Source of the DNA: Aphodoplasma sp045592745
Lineage (GTDB): Bacteria > Bacillota > Clostridia > UBA1381 > UMGS1253
NCBI GenBank assembly: GCA_045592745.1
Contig: JAZNVH010000025.1
Location: 1 to 64,000, forward strand
Direction: 5' to 3'
DNA length: 64,000 bases
The position numbers and the translations under genes were made by a program. Positions 32,900 to 41,708 of the stretch are shown here, in pieces. The notes below the pieces were generated by a model. That model saw only the letters and a list, made by a program, of their open reading frames with translations. It had not been told where the DNA came from and did no database searches. Numbering within the stretch: the first letter of the stretch is position 1; each line of letters starts with the position of its first letter.

Positions 32900-34090
32900 A
32901 TGCATGATGCAAAAAAAGTAATAGATTTGGCAAATGCAATTAAGCAAGAGGTTATAAAAGACAGACGACATCTTCACGAAAACCCTGAGCTTGCATACTG
33001 CGAGGAAAAGACGAGCCTTTATGTGCAAAAAAAGCTTGAAGAACTTGGAATTGAGTATGAAACAGGCTATGCAAAAACGGGCGTTGTGGGAATAATTCGC
33101 GGCAAAAAGGGAGAGGGACGAACAGTGCTTCTGCGTGCTGATATGGACGCACTTCCGGTGCAGGAGCAAAATGATGTAGAGTATCGCTCAAAGGTTGACG
33201 GATGTATGCACGCGTGCGGGCACGATGCACATACTGCAATGCTTTTAGGCGCTGCTAAAGTTTTAAAAGCAATGGAAAATGACTTTTGCGGCAATGTAAA
33301 ATTGATGTTTCAGCCTGCCGAAGAAGGTACAGGTGGAGCGGAGCCGATGATAAAGGACGGGCTTCTTAATAATCCTACGGTTGACGGTGCGTTTGCGCTT
33401 CATGTCGAGCCAACATATGAGTGTGGAACTGTTGCAGTTAAAGGCGGTGCACTTATGGCGTCGCCCGACGGTTTTAAAATAACCGTAAAGGGTAAGGGTG
33501 GTCATGGTGCGTATCCGCACAATACGATTGACCCCGTGCTTACCGCGGCAAAGATAATCGAGGGCTTGCAGAGTATAAATTCAAGAAACATAAACACAAC
33601 AACTCCGTCGGTTCTTTCTGTGTGCCAGATATCAGGCGGTGAGTTTTATAACGTAATTCCTGATACGGTTACGCTTAGCGGTACTACAAGAGCTTTTGAT
33701 ATGGAAACAAGAAAAGAGCTTTTTGACAGAATAGAAAAGATTTCAAACGGAATTTGTGCCGCTATGGGTGCAACTTGTGAGTGCGAATTTGATTATATGT
33801 ATCCGCCGCTTATCAACGATGATAATATGGCAAAGCATGTATCGGATGCTGCAGCGGATATTATTGGTGAGGAAAATGTGCTCGAACTTAAAACGCCTTT
33901 TATGGGCGGCGAGGACTTTTCGTATATTGCAAATGAGGTTGAGGCGGCATATTTTTATCTTGGATGCCGAAATGAGCAAAAAGGATGCATAAGTCCATGG
34001 CACAGCGCTAATTTCAATCTTGATGAAGATTGCCTTAGCATTGGTGTGAGTGTTATGGCAAACTGTGCACTTACATATCTTGAAAAATAA
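32900..34090 (+). CDS. M20-family amidohydrolase (N-acyl-amino-acid type)
   Basis: 396 aa peptidase M20D, a di-metal hydrolase related to hippurate hydrolase, IAA-amino-acid hydrolase and N-acetyl-L-amino-acid deacetylases. Metal and catalytic residues are in RADMDALPVQE, GCMHACGHDAHTAML (Cys 106, His 108), FQPAEEGTGGAEPMI, ALHVEPT and the final HSANFNLDE. A dimerisation lid lies in the middle (KGKGGHGAYPHNTIDPV). It follows gatB by 41 nt and probably shares its message. The real substrate is not readable. Confidence 0.9.
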   Translation: MHDAKKVIDLANAIKQEVIKDRRHLHENPELAYCEEKTSLYVQKKLEELGIEYETGYAKTGVVGIIRGKKGEGRTVLLRADMDALPVQEQNDVEYRSKVDGCMHACGHDAHTAMLLGAAKVLKAMENDFCGNVKLMFQPAEEGTGGAEPMIKDGLLNNPTVDGAFALHVEPTYECGTVAVKGGALMASPDGFKITVKGKGGHGAYPHNTIDPVLTAAKIIEGLQSINSRNINTTTPSVLSVCQISGGEFYNVIPDTVTLSGTTRAFDMETRKELFDRIEKISNGICAAMGATCECEFDYMYPPLINDDNMAKHVSDAAADIIGEENVLELKTPFMGGEDFSYIANEVEAAYFYLGCRNEQKGCISPWHSANFNLDEDCLSIGVSVMANCALTYLEK

Positions 34091-34118
34091 AATGATTACA
34101 TAAAAAGGTGGGAAGGTA

Positions 34119-35822
34119 ATGGCAGACAAATTTGATAAAACATGTATTGTAGCTGTAAATGCAGCATATACACATTCATCTTTGTCCGCAAGATGCCTTT
34201 TTAAAGCGCTTGAAGGTAATGCGCTTGTGTGCGAATACACAATTAATGATAATATATCAAAGGTGGCTGCGGAATTGTATAAAAATTCCTGCAGCCTTTA
34301 TGCTTTTAGCTGTTACATATGGAATATTGAGTTTATTTTGGATGTATGCAGAATATTAAAAGCGGCGAATCCAAACTGCATTATACTTTTAGGTGGGCCT
34401 GAGGTAAGCTATGATGCTGTGTGCGTTATGCGTGAGCATAGCTTTGTTGATTTTATAATATGCGGTGAGGGAGAAACAGCACTAAAAGAGTTTATATCGG
34501 GAAAAGATTATGAAAAAATTGGCGGACTGGTATACAGAAAAGGTACAAATATAATACAAAATGATATAGCGCCGATTATGAATCTTGATGAATTGGGGCG
34601 CCTTTATACAAAAGATGAGCTTTCAGCACTTGAAAACAAGATGGTTTACTATGAAACATCAAGGGGCTGTCCGTATAGATGCAGTTATTGTCTTTCGTCT
34701 ACATCCCACGGTGTAAGATTTTTCTCGCTCGAGCGTGTTTTTGAGGATTTTAAACTGTTTATTGAATGCGGCGTAAAGCTTGTGAAGCTCACCGACAGAA
34801 CGTTTAATATAGACAAAGAACGCACAAAACAGATTTTGCGTTTTATTTTGGAAAATAATAAACAAACCTGTTTTCACTTTGAAATAAGTGCTGATATTAT
34901 GGATGATGAAATGATAGAGCTTTTAAACAGCGCGCCAAGGGGATTTTTCCAGCTTGAAATAGGTGTTCAGTCAACGAATGAAAAAACTCTTTGCGCAATA
35001 GATAGAAAAGCAAACACAGAAAAGCTTATAAAAAACATCAAAGAGCTTCAAAAACGTCATAATATGCACATACATCTTGACCTTATAGCAGGACTTCCTT
35101 ATGAAGATTATCAGTCGTTTAAAAATTCATTTAATGAAGTATTTGCGCTTAGATCTGATATGCTTCAGCTTGGATTTTTAAAGCTTTTAAAGGGGACGAA
35201 AATTCGAAATGAGGCGGAAAAATACGGCTACGTGTTTAATCAGAAACCACCGTATGAGGTGATATCAAACAATTTTATAAGCTATTATGAGCTTTTGAAA
35301 CTGAAGGATGTTTGCGAGATAGTCGAAAAGTATTATAACAGCGCATCATTTGAAAAATCACTTGAAATGGCACTTGGTTTTTTCGATAATGCGTATGATT
35401 TCTTTTATGAGTTTGCGAAGTTCTGGAGTAAAAACGCTTACGATAAACGTGCTCAAAGCAAAAAAGCTTTGTATGATATTTTTCTTGAATTTTACAAATC
35501 GAGTATAGGCGAAAATACGGATTTATTTTGCGAACTGTTAAAATTTGATTTTATAAAAAACAACAAAAACGCTGCTTTGCCCGCATGGGCACCACGGACG
35601 GCAGATAAGGCTTTTTATACGAATTGCTATGAATTTTTAAAAAGCGAAAAGGGGACAAAATATATTCCTCTTTTGTCGGGGGCAAAACTTTGTGAAATCA
35701 TGCGTAATGTCAAGGTAGAAAGGTTTAATTTTGATGTTTTAAAAACGCTTAATTTTGGTGAATGTGTCATAATATTTGACTATGAAAACAATACTTTTAC
35801 AAAAATTGAGGAAAAATTTTAA
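34119..35822 (+). CDS. Radical SAM protein with cobalamin-binding-like N-terminus and DUF4080
   Basis: 567 aa. An N-terminal Rossmann-like domain of the B12-binding type (to about 150; segment ILLGGPEVSYD) lacks the DxHxxG cobalamin motif. The radical SAM core has the cluster motif CPYRCSYC at Cys 184, 188 and 191, followed by EISADIMDDEMIELL and QLEIGVQS. The C-terminal third is of the DUF4080 kind. The family is common in Clostridia, and its reaction is unknown. GGTGGGAAGG precedes the ATG. It ends 31 nt before the purine operon's promoter. Confidence 0.88.
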   Translation: MADKFDKTCIVAVNAAYTHSSLSARCLFKALEGNALVCEYTINDNISKVAAELYKNSCSLYAFSCYIWNIEFILDVCRILKAANPNCIILLGGPEVSYDAVCVMREHSFVDFIICGEGETALKEFISGKDYEKIGGLVYRKGTNIIQNDIAPIMNLDELGRLYTKDELSALENKMVYYETSRGCPYRCSYCLSSTSHGVRFFSLERVFEDFKLFIECGVKLVKLTDRTFNIDKERTKQILRFILENNKQTCFHFEISADIMDDEMIELLNSAPRGFFQLEIGVQSTNEKTLCAIDRKANTEKLIKNIKELQKRHNMHIHLDLIAGLPYEDYQSFKNSFNEVFALRSDMLQLGFLKLLKGTKIRNEAEKYGYVFNQKPPYEVISNNFISYYELLKLKDVCEIVEKYYNSASFEKSLEMALGFFDNAYDFFYEFAKFWSKNAYDKRAQSKKALYDIFLEFYKSSIGENTDLFCELLKFDFIKNNKNAALPAWAPRTADKAFYTNCYEFLKSEKGTKYIPLLSGAKLCEIMRNVKVERFNFDVLKTLNFGECVIIFDYENNTFTKIEEKF

Positions 35823-35852
35823 AAAAGTCTTTTCTTTATTAAAATTTTGAGG

Positions 35853-36069
35853 TATAATTTATAATGTAGTAAGTTTTTTTACAGACGAGATTTATATACG
35901 GGGTGATATGGATTGTTGTGGGGTTATGACTGCTCTTTTTACAATTTGAATGTAGATATTTCAGTTGTAAGGGGTAAGTCTACGCAAAATCCACCTGTAA
36001 GATGTAAAATATCAAAATATAAGTGTATCCAATAGGCTATTACTGTGTGTATTAGTCTATTATTTTTTT
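35853..36069 (+). promoter_or_regulatory. purE leader: promoter, structured RNA and attenuator
   Basis: TATAAT at 35853-35858 (weak -35 near 35830) starts a leader of about 225 nt. TGGATT (35909-35914) pairs with AATCCA (35988-35993). Inside, CTTTTTACAA (35935-35944) pairs with TTGTAAGGGG (35965-35974), capped by TTGAA/TTCAG. An alternative pair, GTAGA (35952-35956) with TCTAC (35979-35983), cannot form at the same time. It ends in an intrinsic terminator 26 nt before the purE start. This architecture is that of a riboswitch or protein-controlled attenuator; the class is not identified. Confidence 0.6.
36031..36069 (+). terminator. Attenuator terminator upstream of purE
   Basis: AATAGGCTA (36031-36039) pairs with TAGTCTATT (36053-36061) with one G-U, plus three inner pairs, followed by A and seven T. 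It lies between the promoter and the first gene, so it must be read through for expression. Confidence 0.75.
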
Positions 36070-36094
36070 ATAAATTCTTGTGGAGGTAATATAT

Positions 36095-36601
36095 ATGTCA
36101 ACTAAACCAAAGGTTGCTCTTGTAATGGGCAGTGATTCTGATTATGAAAAGTTAATACCGTGCATAAAGGGGCTTAAAAAGTTTGGTATAGAGCCTGTTG
36201 TACGCGTGATATCGGCGCACCGTACGCCTGATGAGGCGGAGCGTTTTGCAAAAAATGCGAAAAATGATGGGATAGAGGTTATTTTAGCTGCTGCAGGAAA
36301 GGCGGCTCACCTTGGAGGTGTTTTGGCAGCGTTTACAACTCTTCCTGTTATCGGTATTCCGATAAAGTCATCAACTATGGACGGACTTGATTCGCTTTTG
36401 TCAATGGTGCAGATGCCAAAAGGTATACCAGTAGCTACGGTTGCAATTGACGGAGCGGATAATGCAGCTATTTTGGCAGCACAGATACTTGCGCTCAAGT
36501 ATGAAAATATAGCCTTGATGCTTGATGAGTTTAAAAAGCAAATGGCGGATGAGGTTATGGCAAAAAACGAGAAAATTATGCTTGAGGCACAGGCATTATA
36601 A
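36095..36601 (+). CDS. purE: N5-carboxyaminoimidazole ribonucleotide mutase
   Basis: 168 aa class I PurE, converting N5-CAIR to CAIR in purine synthesis. Typical segments are VMGSDSDYEK, RVISAHRTPDEAERFA and AAGKAAHLGGVLAAFTTLPVIGIPIKSSTMDGLDSLLSMVQMPKGIPVATVAI. ATG at 36095 follows GGAGGT by 7 nt; an in-frame GTG 15 nt earlier overlaps that ribosome site and is rejected. No purK is in the window. First gene of a seven-gene purine operon. Confidence 0.95.
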   Translation: MSTKPKVALVMGSDSDYEKLIPCIKGLKKFGIEPVVRVISAHRTPDEAERFAKNAKNDGIEVILAAAGKAAHLGGVLAAFTTLPVIGIPIKSSTMDGLDSLLSMVQMPKGIPVATVAIDGADNAAILAAQILALKYENIALMLDEFKKQMADEVMAKNEKIMLEAQAL

Positions 36602-36642
36602 TAGACAAAACCCAATTTACAACGAAAGGAACGAATAAGCAT

Positions 36643-38082
36643 ATGATGAAAAATTGTAAACATGATGAGTTTGATGTGTTCGACAAAGCGCTTAAGGAAG
36701 AATGTGGCGTTTTTGGAGTATACAATAAAGACGGCGAAATGGATGCGGCACAGTCTATATATTACGGACTTTATGCTCTTCAGCACAGAGGACAGGAAAG
36801 CTGTGGTATTGCCGTAAACGATGATGGAACGATTATATATCACAAGGATTTAGGTACTGTTCCTGATGTTTTTAATGAAACGATGCTCTCTCATCTTCAG
36901 GGAAATATCGGTGTAGGACATGCACGTTATTCAGCTGGTGGCGAAAATGCGCGTGAAAATGCTCAGCCGCTTGTTAGCAAATACAAAAAAGGCTCACTTA
37001 CAATAGCTTTTAATGGAAATATTGTAAACGCGGATGAAATTCGCGAAGAATTTGAAAATACCGGTTCGATATTCCAGACTACAAGTGATGCAGAGCTTAT
37101 AGCATTCTTGATTGCACAGGAAAGAATAAGTTGCCATGCTATTGAAGAAGCAGTATCGCGTGCAATGAAACGTTTAAGAGGAACATTCTGTCTTGTTGTA
37201 ATGAGTCCAAGAAAGCTTATTGGTGCGCGTGACCGTTGGGGAATAAGACCGCTTTGCCTTGGAGAAACAGAGCATTCATACGTTTTATCTTCCGAAACAT
37301 GCGCACTTGATGCTGTTGGTGCAAAGTTTATAAAAGACATAGCACCGGGCGAAGTTGTATGCATCGACAAAGACGGAGTAAGAAGCGATACGTCTGGCTG
37401 TAGCGGTGAGGCAAACACATGCATCTTTGAATATATCTATTTTGCACGTCCGGACAGCGTGGTTGATGGTGTAAGCGTATATCGTGCACGTGTACTTGGC
37501 GGACGCGAACTTGCAAAGAGCCATCCGGTTGAAGCTGATTTGGTAATACCTGTTCCTGATTCGGGAATTGATGCGGCAATCGGATATGCAAAGGAGTCAG
37601 GCATTCCTTATGGAATAGGACTTGTGAAGAATCGTTATATAGGACGTACATTTATTAAGCCGACACAGTCACAGCGTGTTCAGGCGGTTAAAATAAAGCT
37701 TAATGCACTCGCAGATGCAGTAAGAGGTAAAAGAATTGTAATGGTAGATGATTCTATCGTAAGAGGAACAACTTCAAAATACATTGTGCAGATGCTTCGC
37801 GAGGCAGGAGCAACAGAGGTTCATATGAGAATTTGTGCACCGCCGTTTATATATCCTTGCTATTTTGGAACAGATATTCCAAATCAGGATATGCTCATCG
37901 CATGCAAATATTCGATTGAAGAAATACGAGAGATTATTGGTGCAGACAGTTTAGGATTTTTAGAGCAAAAATCACTTTGCAAGATGCTTGACGGCAAGAA
38001 AGAAAAATTCTGTGATGCTTGCTTTACAGGCAATTATATAATGGATGTTCCGTTTGACGGAAAGAAAATTGAAGTAAAATAA
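36643..38082 (+). CDS. purF: Amidophosphoribosyltransferase, Fe-S type
   Basis: 479 aa; first committed step of purine synthesis (PRPP + glutamine to phosphoribosylamine). A 20-residue propeptide precedes nucleophile Cys 21 (EE|CGVFGVY). The PRPP loop is VMVDDSIVRGTTS. Four Cys in CIFEY, RICAPP, and FCDAC match the [4Fe-4S] ligands of B. subtilis PurF, so the enzyme should be oxygen-labile and regulated by cluster loss. It follows purE by 41 nt. Confidence 0.96.
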   Translation: MMKNCKHDEFDVFDKALKEECGVFGVYNKDGEMDAAQSIYYGLYALQHRGQESCGIAVNDDGTIIYHKDLGTVPDVFNETMLSHLQGNIGVGHARYSAGGENARENAQPLVSKYKKGSLTIAFNGNIVNADEIREEFENTGSIFQTTSDAELIAFLIAQERISCHAIEEAVSRAMKRLRGTFCLVVMSPRKLIGARDRWGIRPLCLGETEHSYVLSSETCALDAVGAKFIKDIAPGEVVCIDKDGVRSDTSGCSGEANTCIFEYIYFARPDSVVDGVSVYRARVLGGRELAKSHPVEADLVIPVPDSGIDAAIGYAKESGIPYGIGLVKNRYIGRTFIKPTQSQRVQAVKIKLNALADAVRGKRIVMVDDSIVRGTTSKYIVQMLREAGATEVHMRICAPPFIYPCYFGTDIPNQDMLIACKYSIEEIREIIGADSLGFLEQKSLCKMLDGKKEKFCDACFTGNYIMDVPFDGKKIEVK

Positions 38083-38111
38083 TATAACACAAATTAAGTG
38101 GGGGATTAATT

Positions 38112-39152
38112 ATGAATGACAGTTACAAGGCGGCAGGCGTTGACGTACATGCCGGATATGAATCAGTAAGACTTATTAAAGAATTTGTGGCAAAGACAGT
38201 AACAGATGGCGTTTTGTCGGGAATTGGCGGTTTTGGTGGACTTTTTGAGCTTCCGGAAGGTTATAAAAAGCCGGTGCTTGTTTCGGGTACAGATGGCGTA
38301 GGAACAAAGCTTAAGCTTGCTTTTATTTTGGATAAGCACGATACAATCGGACAAGACTGTGTTGCAATGTGTGTAAATGATATTATTTGCTCGGGCGCAA
38401 AGCCTTTGTTGTTCCTTGATTATCTTGCAGTTGGCAAGAATTTTCCTGAAAAAGTAGCAAAAATCGTAAGCGGTGTTGCTGACGGATGTGTTATGTCAGA
38501 CGCTGCACTTGTTGGCGGAGAAACGGCAGAAATGCCCGGTTTTTACCCCGTTGATGAGTATGACCTTGCAGGCTTTGCTGTGGGTATAGTTGAAAAAGAC
38601 GAAATCATCGACGGAAGCAAGCTTGCTGAGGGCGATGTGCTTATCGGTATTGCATCTTCGGGCGTTCACTCAAACGGTTTTTCTCTTGTTCGTAAGTTGT
38701 TCAACATAACAGGCAAAGAAGAGGATAACGCGCGTCTTAATGAAAAAATCGAGGCTCTTGGTGGCAAAACACTTGGTGAAACACTTTTAACACCTACAAA
38801 AATTTATGTAAAGCCTGTTTTAGACGTAATAAGCAAATGTAATGTTAAGGCAATTTCACACGTTACAGGCGGTGGATTTATAGAAAATATTCCGCGTATG
38901 CTTTCTGACGGAATGTGCGCAGTTATCACTAAGGGCACATGGGAAATACTTCCAATATTTAATATTATGCAAAAACTTGGCGGACTCAGCGAAAGAGAAA
39001 TGTATAACACATTTAATATGGGTATTGGTATGGTGCTTGCAGTCGACAAGAGTGAGGCAGAGAGTGTTATAAAAATTCTTGAAAGCCACGGCGAAAGGGC
39101 AAGCATAATCGGTAGAGTACAAAAAGGCGACGAAGAAATTATTTTTGAGTAA
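38112..39152 (+). CDS. purM: Phosphoribosylformylglycinamidine cyclo-ligase
   Basis: 346 aa AIR synthetase, closing the imidazole ring with ATP. Family blocks are YKAAGVDVHAGYESVRLIK, VSGTDGVGTKLKLAF, VGGETAEMPGFY and HVTGGGFIENIPRML. GTGGGGGA precedes the ATG. It belongs to the same operon, 29 nt after purF. Confidence 0.96.
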   Translation: MNDSYKAAGVDVHAGYESVRLIKEFVAKTVTDGVLSGIGGFGGLFELPEGYKKPVLVSGTDGVGTKLKLAFILDKHDTIGQDCVAMCVNDIICSGAKPLLFLDYLAVGKNFPEKVAKIVSGVADGCVMSDAALVGGETAEMPGFYPVDEYDLAGFAVGIVEKDEIIDGSKLAEGDVLIGIASSGVHSNGFSLVRKLFNITGKEEDNARLNEKIEALGGKTLGETLLTPTKIYVKPVLDVISKCNVKAISHVTGGGFIENIPRMLSDGMCAVITKGTWEILPIFNIMQKLGGLSEREMYNTFNMGIGMVLAVDKSEAESVIKILESHGERASIIGRVQKGDEEIIFE

Positions 39153-39189
39153 TAAACTGCGATAAAACGGCAGAAATGGAGATTATCTT

Positions 39190-39801
39190 ATGATAAAAAT
39201 AGGAGTGCTTGTTTCGGGCGGAGGCACAAATTTGCAGGCTCTTATCGATGCACAGAATAGTGGTATCATAAAGAGCGGAGAAATTGTGTGCGTAGTTTCG
39301 AACAAACCTGATGTATATGCACTAAAACGTGCAGAAAATGCCGGTATAGAAGGAAAAGTAATCAAAAAAAGCGATTATGCCTCGCCGGCTGATTTTGATA
39401 AAGCAATTGCTGATTATATGCTCTCAAAGGGTGTAGAGGTTATAGTTATGGCGGGTTTTCTTGCCATTGTGGGAGAGAATCTTTTAAGTGCATATAAGGA
39501 CAGAATAATCAACATCCATCCGTCGCTTATACCAAGCTTTTGCGGAGCGGGCTTTTATGGACTTAAAGTGCACGAAAAAGCGCTTGAATACGGCGTAAAG
39601 GTTACAGGCGCGACAGTGCATTTTGTAAACGAAATACCTGATGGCGGAAAAATTATAACTCAAAAGGCGGTATATATTGAGGAAGGCGACAGCGCCGAAA
39701 TTCTTCAAAAACGCGTTATGGAACAGGCCGAGTGGATAATACTTCCCGAGGCTGTTGAAATGGTGTGCAGCAATTTGAAAGGAGATAAAAACAATGGTTG
39801 A
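39190..39801 (+). CDS. purN: Phosphoribosylglycinamide formyltransferase
   Basis: 203 aa folate-dependent GAR transformylase. Shows VLVSGGGTNLQALIDA at the N-terminus and the catalytic Asn-His in the segment INIHPSLIPSF, with the Asp in HFVNEIPDGGKII. Its last 8 nt overlap the start of the next gene, whose ribosome site AAAGGAG is inside purN. Confidence 0.95.
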   Translation: MIKIGVLVSGGGTNLQALIDAQNSGIIKSGEIVCVVSNKPDVYALKRAENAGIEGKVIKKSDYASPADFDKAIADYMLSKGVEVIVMAGFLAIVGENLLSAYKDRIINIHPSLIPSFCGAGFYGLKVHEKALEYGVKVTGATVHFVNEIPDGGKIITQKAVYIEEGDSAEILQKRVMEQAEWIILPEAVEMVCSNLKGDKNNG

Positions 39802-40486
39802 TATAAAAAAAGAGCTTTGCGAAAATTCATATCCTGGCAGAGGAATTATAATTGGCAAAAGCTGTGATGAGAAGGTTGTTATTGCATACTTTATTATGGG
39901 CAGAAGTGAAAACAGTCGCAACAGAATATTTGAAGTAGATGGCGAAGGAATCAAAACAAAGGCGTTTGATGAAAGTAAAATGGTAGACCCTTCACTTATA
40001 ATTTATGCGCCTGTGCGTGTTATAAACGGAAAAACTATTGTGACAAATGGTGACCAGACTGATACAGTTTATGATTTTATAAAGGATGGCAAAACTTTTG
40101 CAGATGCACTCAGAACGCGTGAGTTTGAGCCTGATGCTCCAAACTTTACGCCTAGAATATCGGGAATAGTTGATGGCTTTGATTACAAGCTTTCTATTTT
40201 AAAGAGCGCAGAGGGGGATGGCGCAACTTGCCGCAGATATTTTTATGAATACACCAATCCCAAAGCGGGCGAGGGACACTTTATACATACATACAAATGT
40301 GACGGAAATCCCATTCCTTCATTTGAAGGTGAACCCACAAAAATCGCGCTTGAGGGAGATATTGACGAGTTTACAAACAGCTTGTGGACAAGTCTTAACG
40401 AGGACAACAAGGTTTCTTTGTTTGTGCGTTATATTGACGTAAAGAGCGGTAAATATGAAACGAGAATAATCAATAAAAATAACTAA
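39794..40486 (+). CDS. purO: IMP cyclohydrolase, archaeal PurO type
   Basis: 230 aa. It performs the last step, FAICAR to IMP, with a fold unrelated to the N-terminal domain of PurH. Conserved parts are SYPGRGIIIGKS, YFIMGRSENSRNRIF, VTNGDQTDTVYDFI and EPDAPNFTPRISGIVDG. It is placed between purN and a stand-alone AICAR transformylase, so the two together replace bifunctional PurH. It overlaps purN by 8 nt, suggesting coupled translation. Confidence 0.9.
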   Translation: MVDIKKELCENSYPGRGIIIGKSCDEKVVIAYFIMGRSENSRNRIFEVDGEGIKTKAFDESKMVDPSLIIYAPVRVINGKTIVTNGDQTDTVYDFIKDGKTFADALRTREFEPDAPNFTPRISGIVDGFDYKLSILKSAEGDGATCRRYFYEYTNPKAGEGHFIHTYKCDGNPIPSFEGEPTKIALEGDIDEFTNSLWTSLNEDNKVSLFVRYIDVKSGKYETRIINKNN

Positions 40487-40503
40487 TTTGGAGGTAAAGT
40501 GCC

Positions 40504-41682
40504 ATGTCAAAAGAACTGGAACTTAAATATGGATGTAACCCAAATCAAAAGCCTTCTAAAATTTTTATGAAGGACGGAAGCGATTTGCCGATAGAGATAT
40601 TAAACGGCAGACCGGGATATATAAATTTTCTTGATGCATTTAACAGCTGGCAGCTTGTACGTGAGCTTAAAGAGGCTACAGGTCTTTGCGCAGCGGCATC
40701 GTTTAAGCATGTAAGTCCTGCAGGTGCGGCAGTGTATGCGCCGATGAGTGATACGCTCAAGAAGATATACTTTGTTGATGATTTAGAGCTTTCGCCGATG
40801 GCAAATGCATATGCACGCGCAAGAGGTGCTGATAGAATGTCATCATATGGTGATTTTATAGCACTTTCTGATGAGTGTGACAAAGAAACAGCGCTTCTTA
40901 TAAAGCGTGAGGTATCAGATGGTGTAATTGCTCCTTCATACAGTGACGAAGCACTCCAGATACTTAAAGATAAGCGCAAGGGTACATATAATGTAATAAA
41001 AATCGACCCTGATTATGTACCGGCTCCCACTGAGCATAAGGATGTTTTTGGTATTACTTTCGAACAGGGAAGAAATAACTTTGAAATTAACAAAGAACTT
41101 TTGACTGAAATCGTAACAGATAATACAGATATTCCTGAAGAAGCAAAGCGTGATTTGATTATATCGCTAATTACGCTTAAATACACACAGTCAAACTCTG
41201 TTTGCTATGTAAAGGATGGTCAGGCAATCGGTATTGGCGCAGGTCAGCAGAGTCGTGTTCACTGTACACGTCTTGCAGGAAATAAAGCAGATAACTGGTA
41301 TCTTCGTCAAAATCCAAAGGTGCTTAACCTTCCGTTCAAGGCTGATATAAGACGTGCAGACAGAGATAATACAATTGATGTATATATTTCAGATGATTAT
41401 ATGGATGTTTTGGCTGACGGCATGTGGGAAAATTTCTTTACCGAAAAGCCAGAAGTATTTACGCGCGAAGAAAAGAGAGCGTGGCTTGATACAATGGAAG
41501 GTGTAGCGCTCGGAAGTGATGCATTCTTCCCGTTTGGTGATAATATAGAGCGTGCAAAGCGCTCAGGTGTTAAATACATTGCGCAGCCGGGCGGCTCAAT
41601 ACGTGATGATAATGTTATTGATACCTGCAACAAATATGGTATGGCAATGGCATTTACAAAAATGAGATTGTTCCATCATTAA
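40504..41682 (+). CDS. purH: Stand-alone AICAR formyltransferase
   Basis: 392 aa corresponding to the C-terminal transformylase half of PurH; the IMP cyclohydrolase half is absent. Conserved are the catalytic Lys-His in AAASFKHVSPAGAAV and the segments SVCYVKDGQAIGIGAGQQSRVHCTRLAG and YIAQPGGSIRDDNVIDTC. It adds the formyl group to AICAR; neighbour purO then cyclises. TTTGGAGGTAA precedes the ATG. Confidence 0.93.
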   Translation: MSKELELKYGCNPNQKPSKIFMKDGSDLPIEILNGRPGYINFLDAFNSWQLVRELKEATGLCAAASFKHVSPAGAAVYAPMSDTLKKIYFVDDLELSPMANAYARARGADRMSSYGDFIALSDECDKETALLIKREVSDGVIAPSYSDEALQILKDKRKGTYNVIKIDPDYVPAPTEHKDVFGITFEQGRNNFEINKELLTEIVTDNTDIPEEAKRDLIISLITLKYTQSNSVCYVKDGQAIGIGAGQQSRVHCTRLAGNKADNWYLRQNPKVLNLPFKADIRRADRDNTIDVYISDDYMDVLADGMWENFFTEKPEVFTREEKRAWLDTMEGVALGSDAFFPFGDNIERAKRSGVKYIAQPGGSIRDDNVIDTCNKYGMAMAFTKMRLFHH

Positions 41683-41708
41683 TAGATAATTACAGGGGAT
41701 GTGAAAAC

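Noticed and set aside
35853..36069. Purine or ZTP riboswitch before purE
   Set aside because: GATATGG resembles the purine L2 loop and TTATGACTG resembles the ZTP 5' strand, but there is no TCTACC junction, no CCGTAAA-like L3, and no CCUGGGC-like ZTP 3' segment. I call it an unassigned attenuator.
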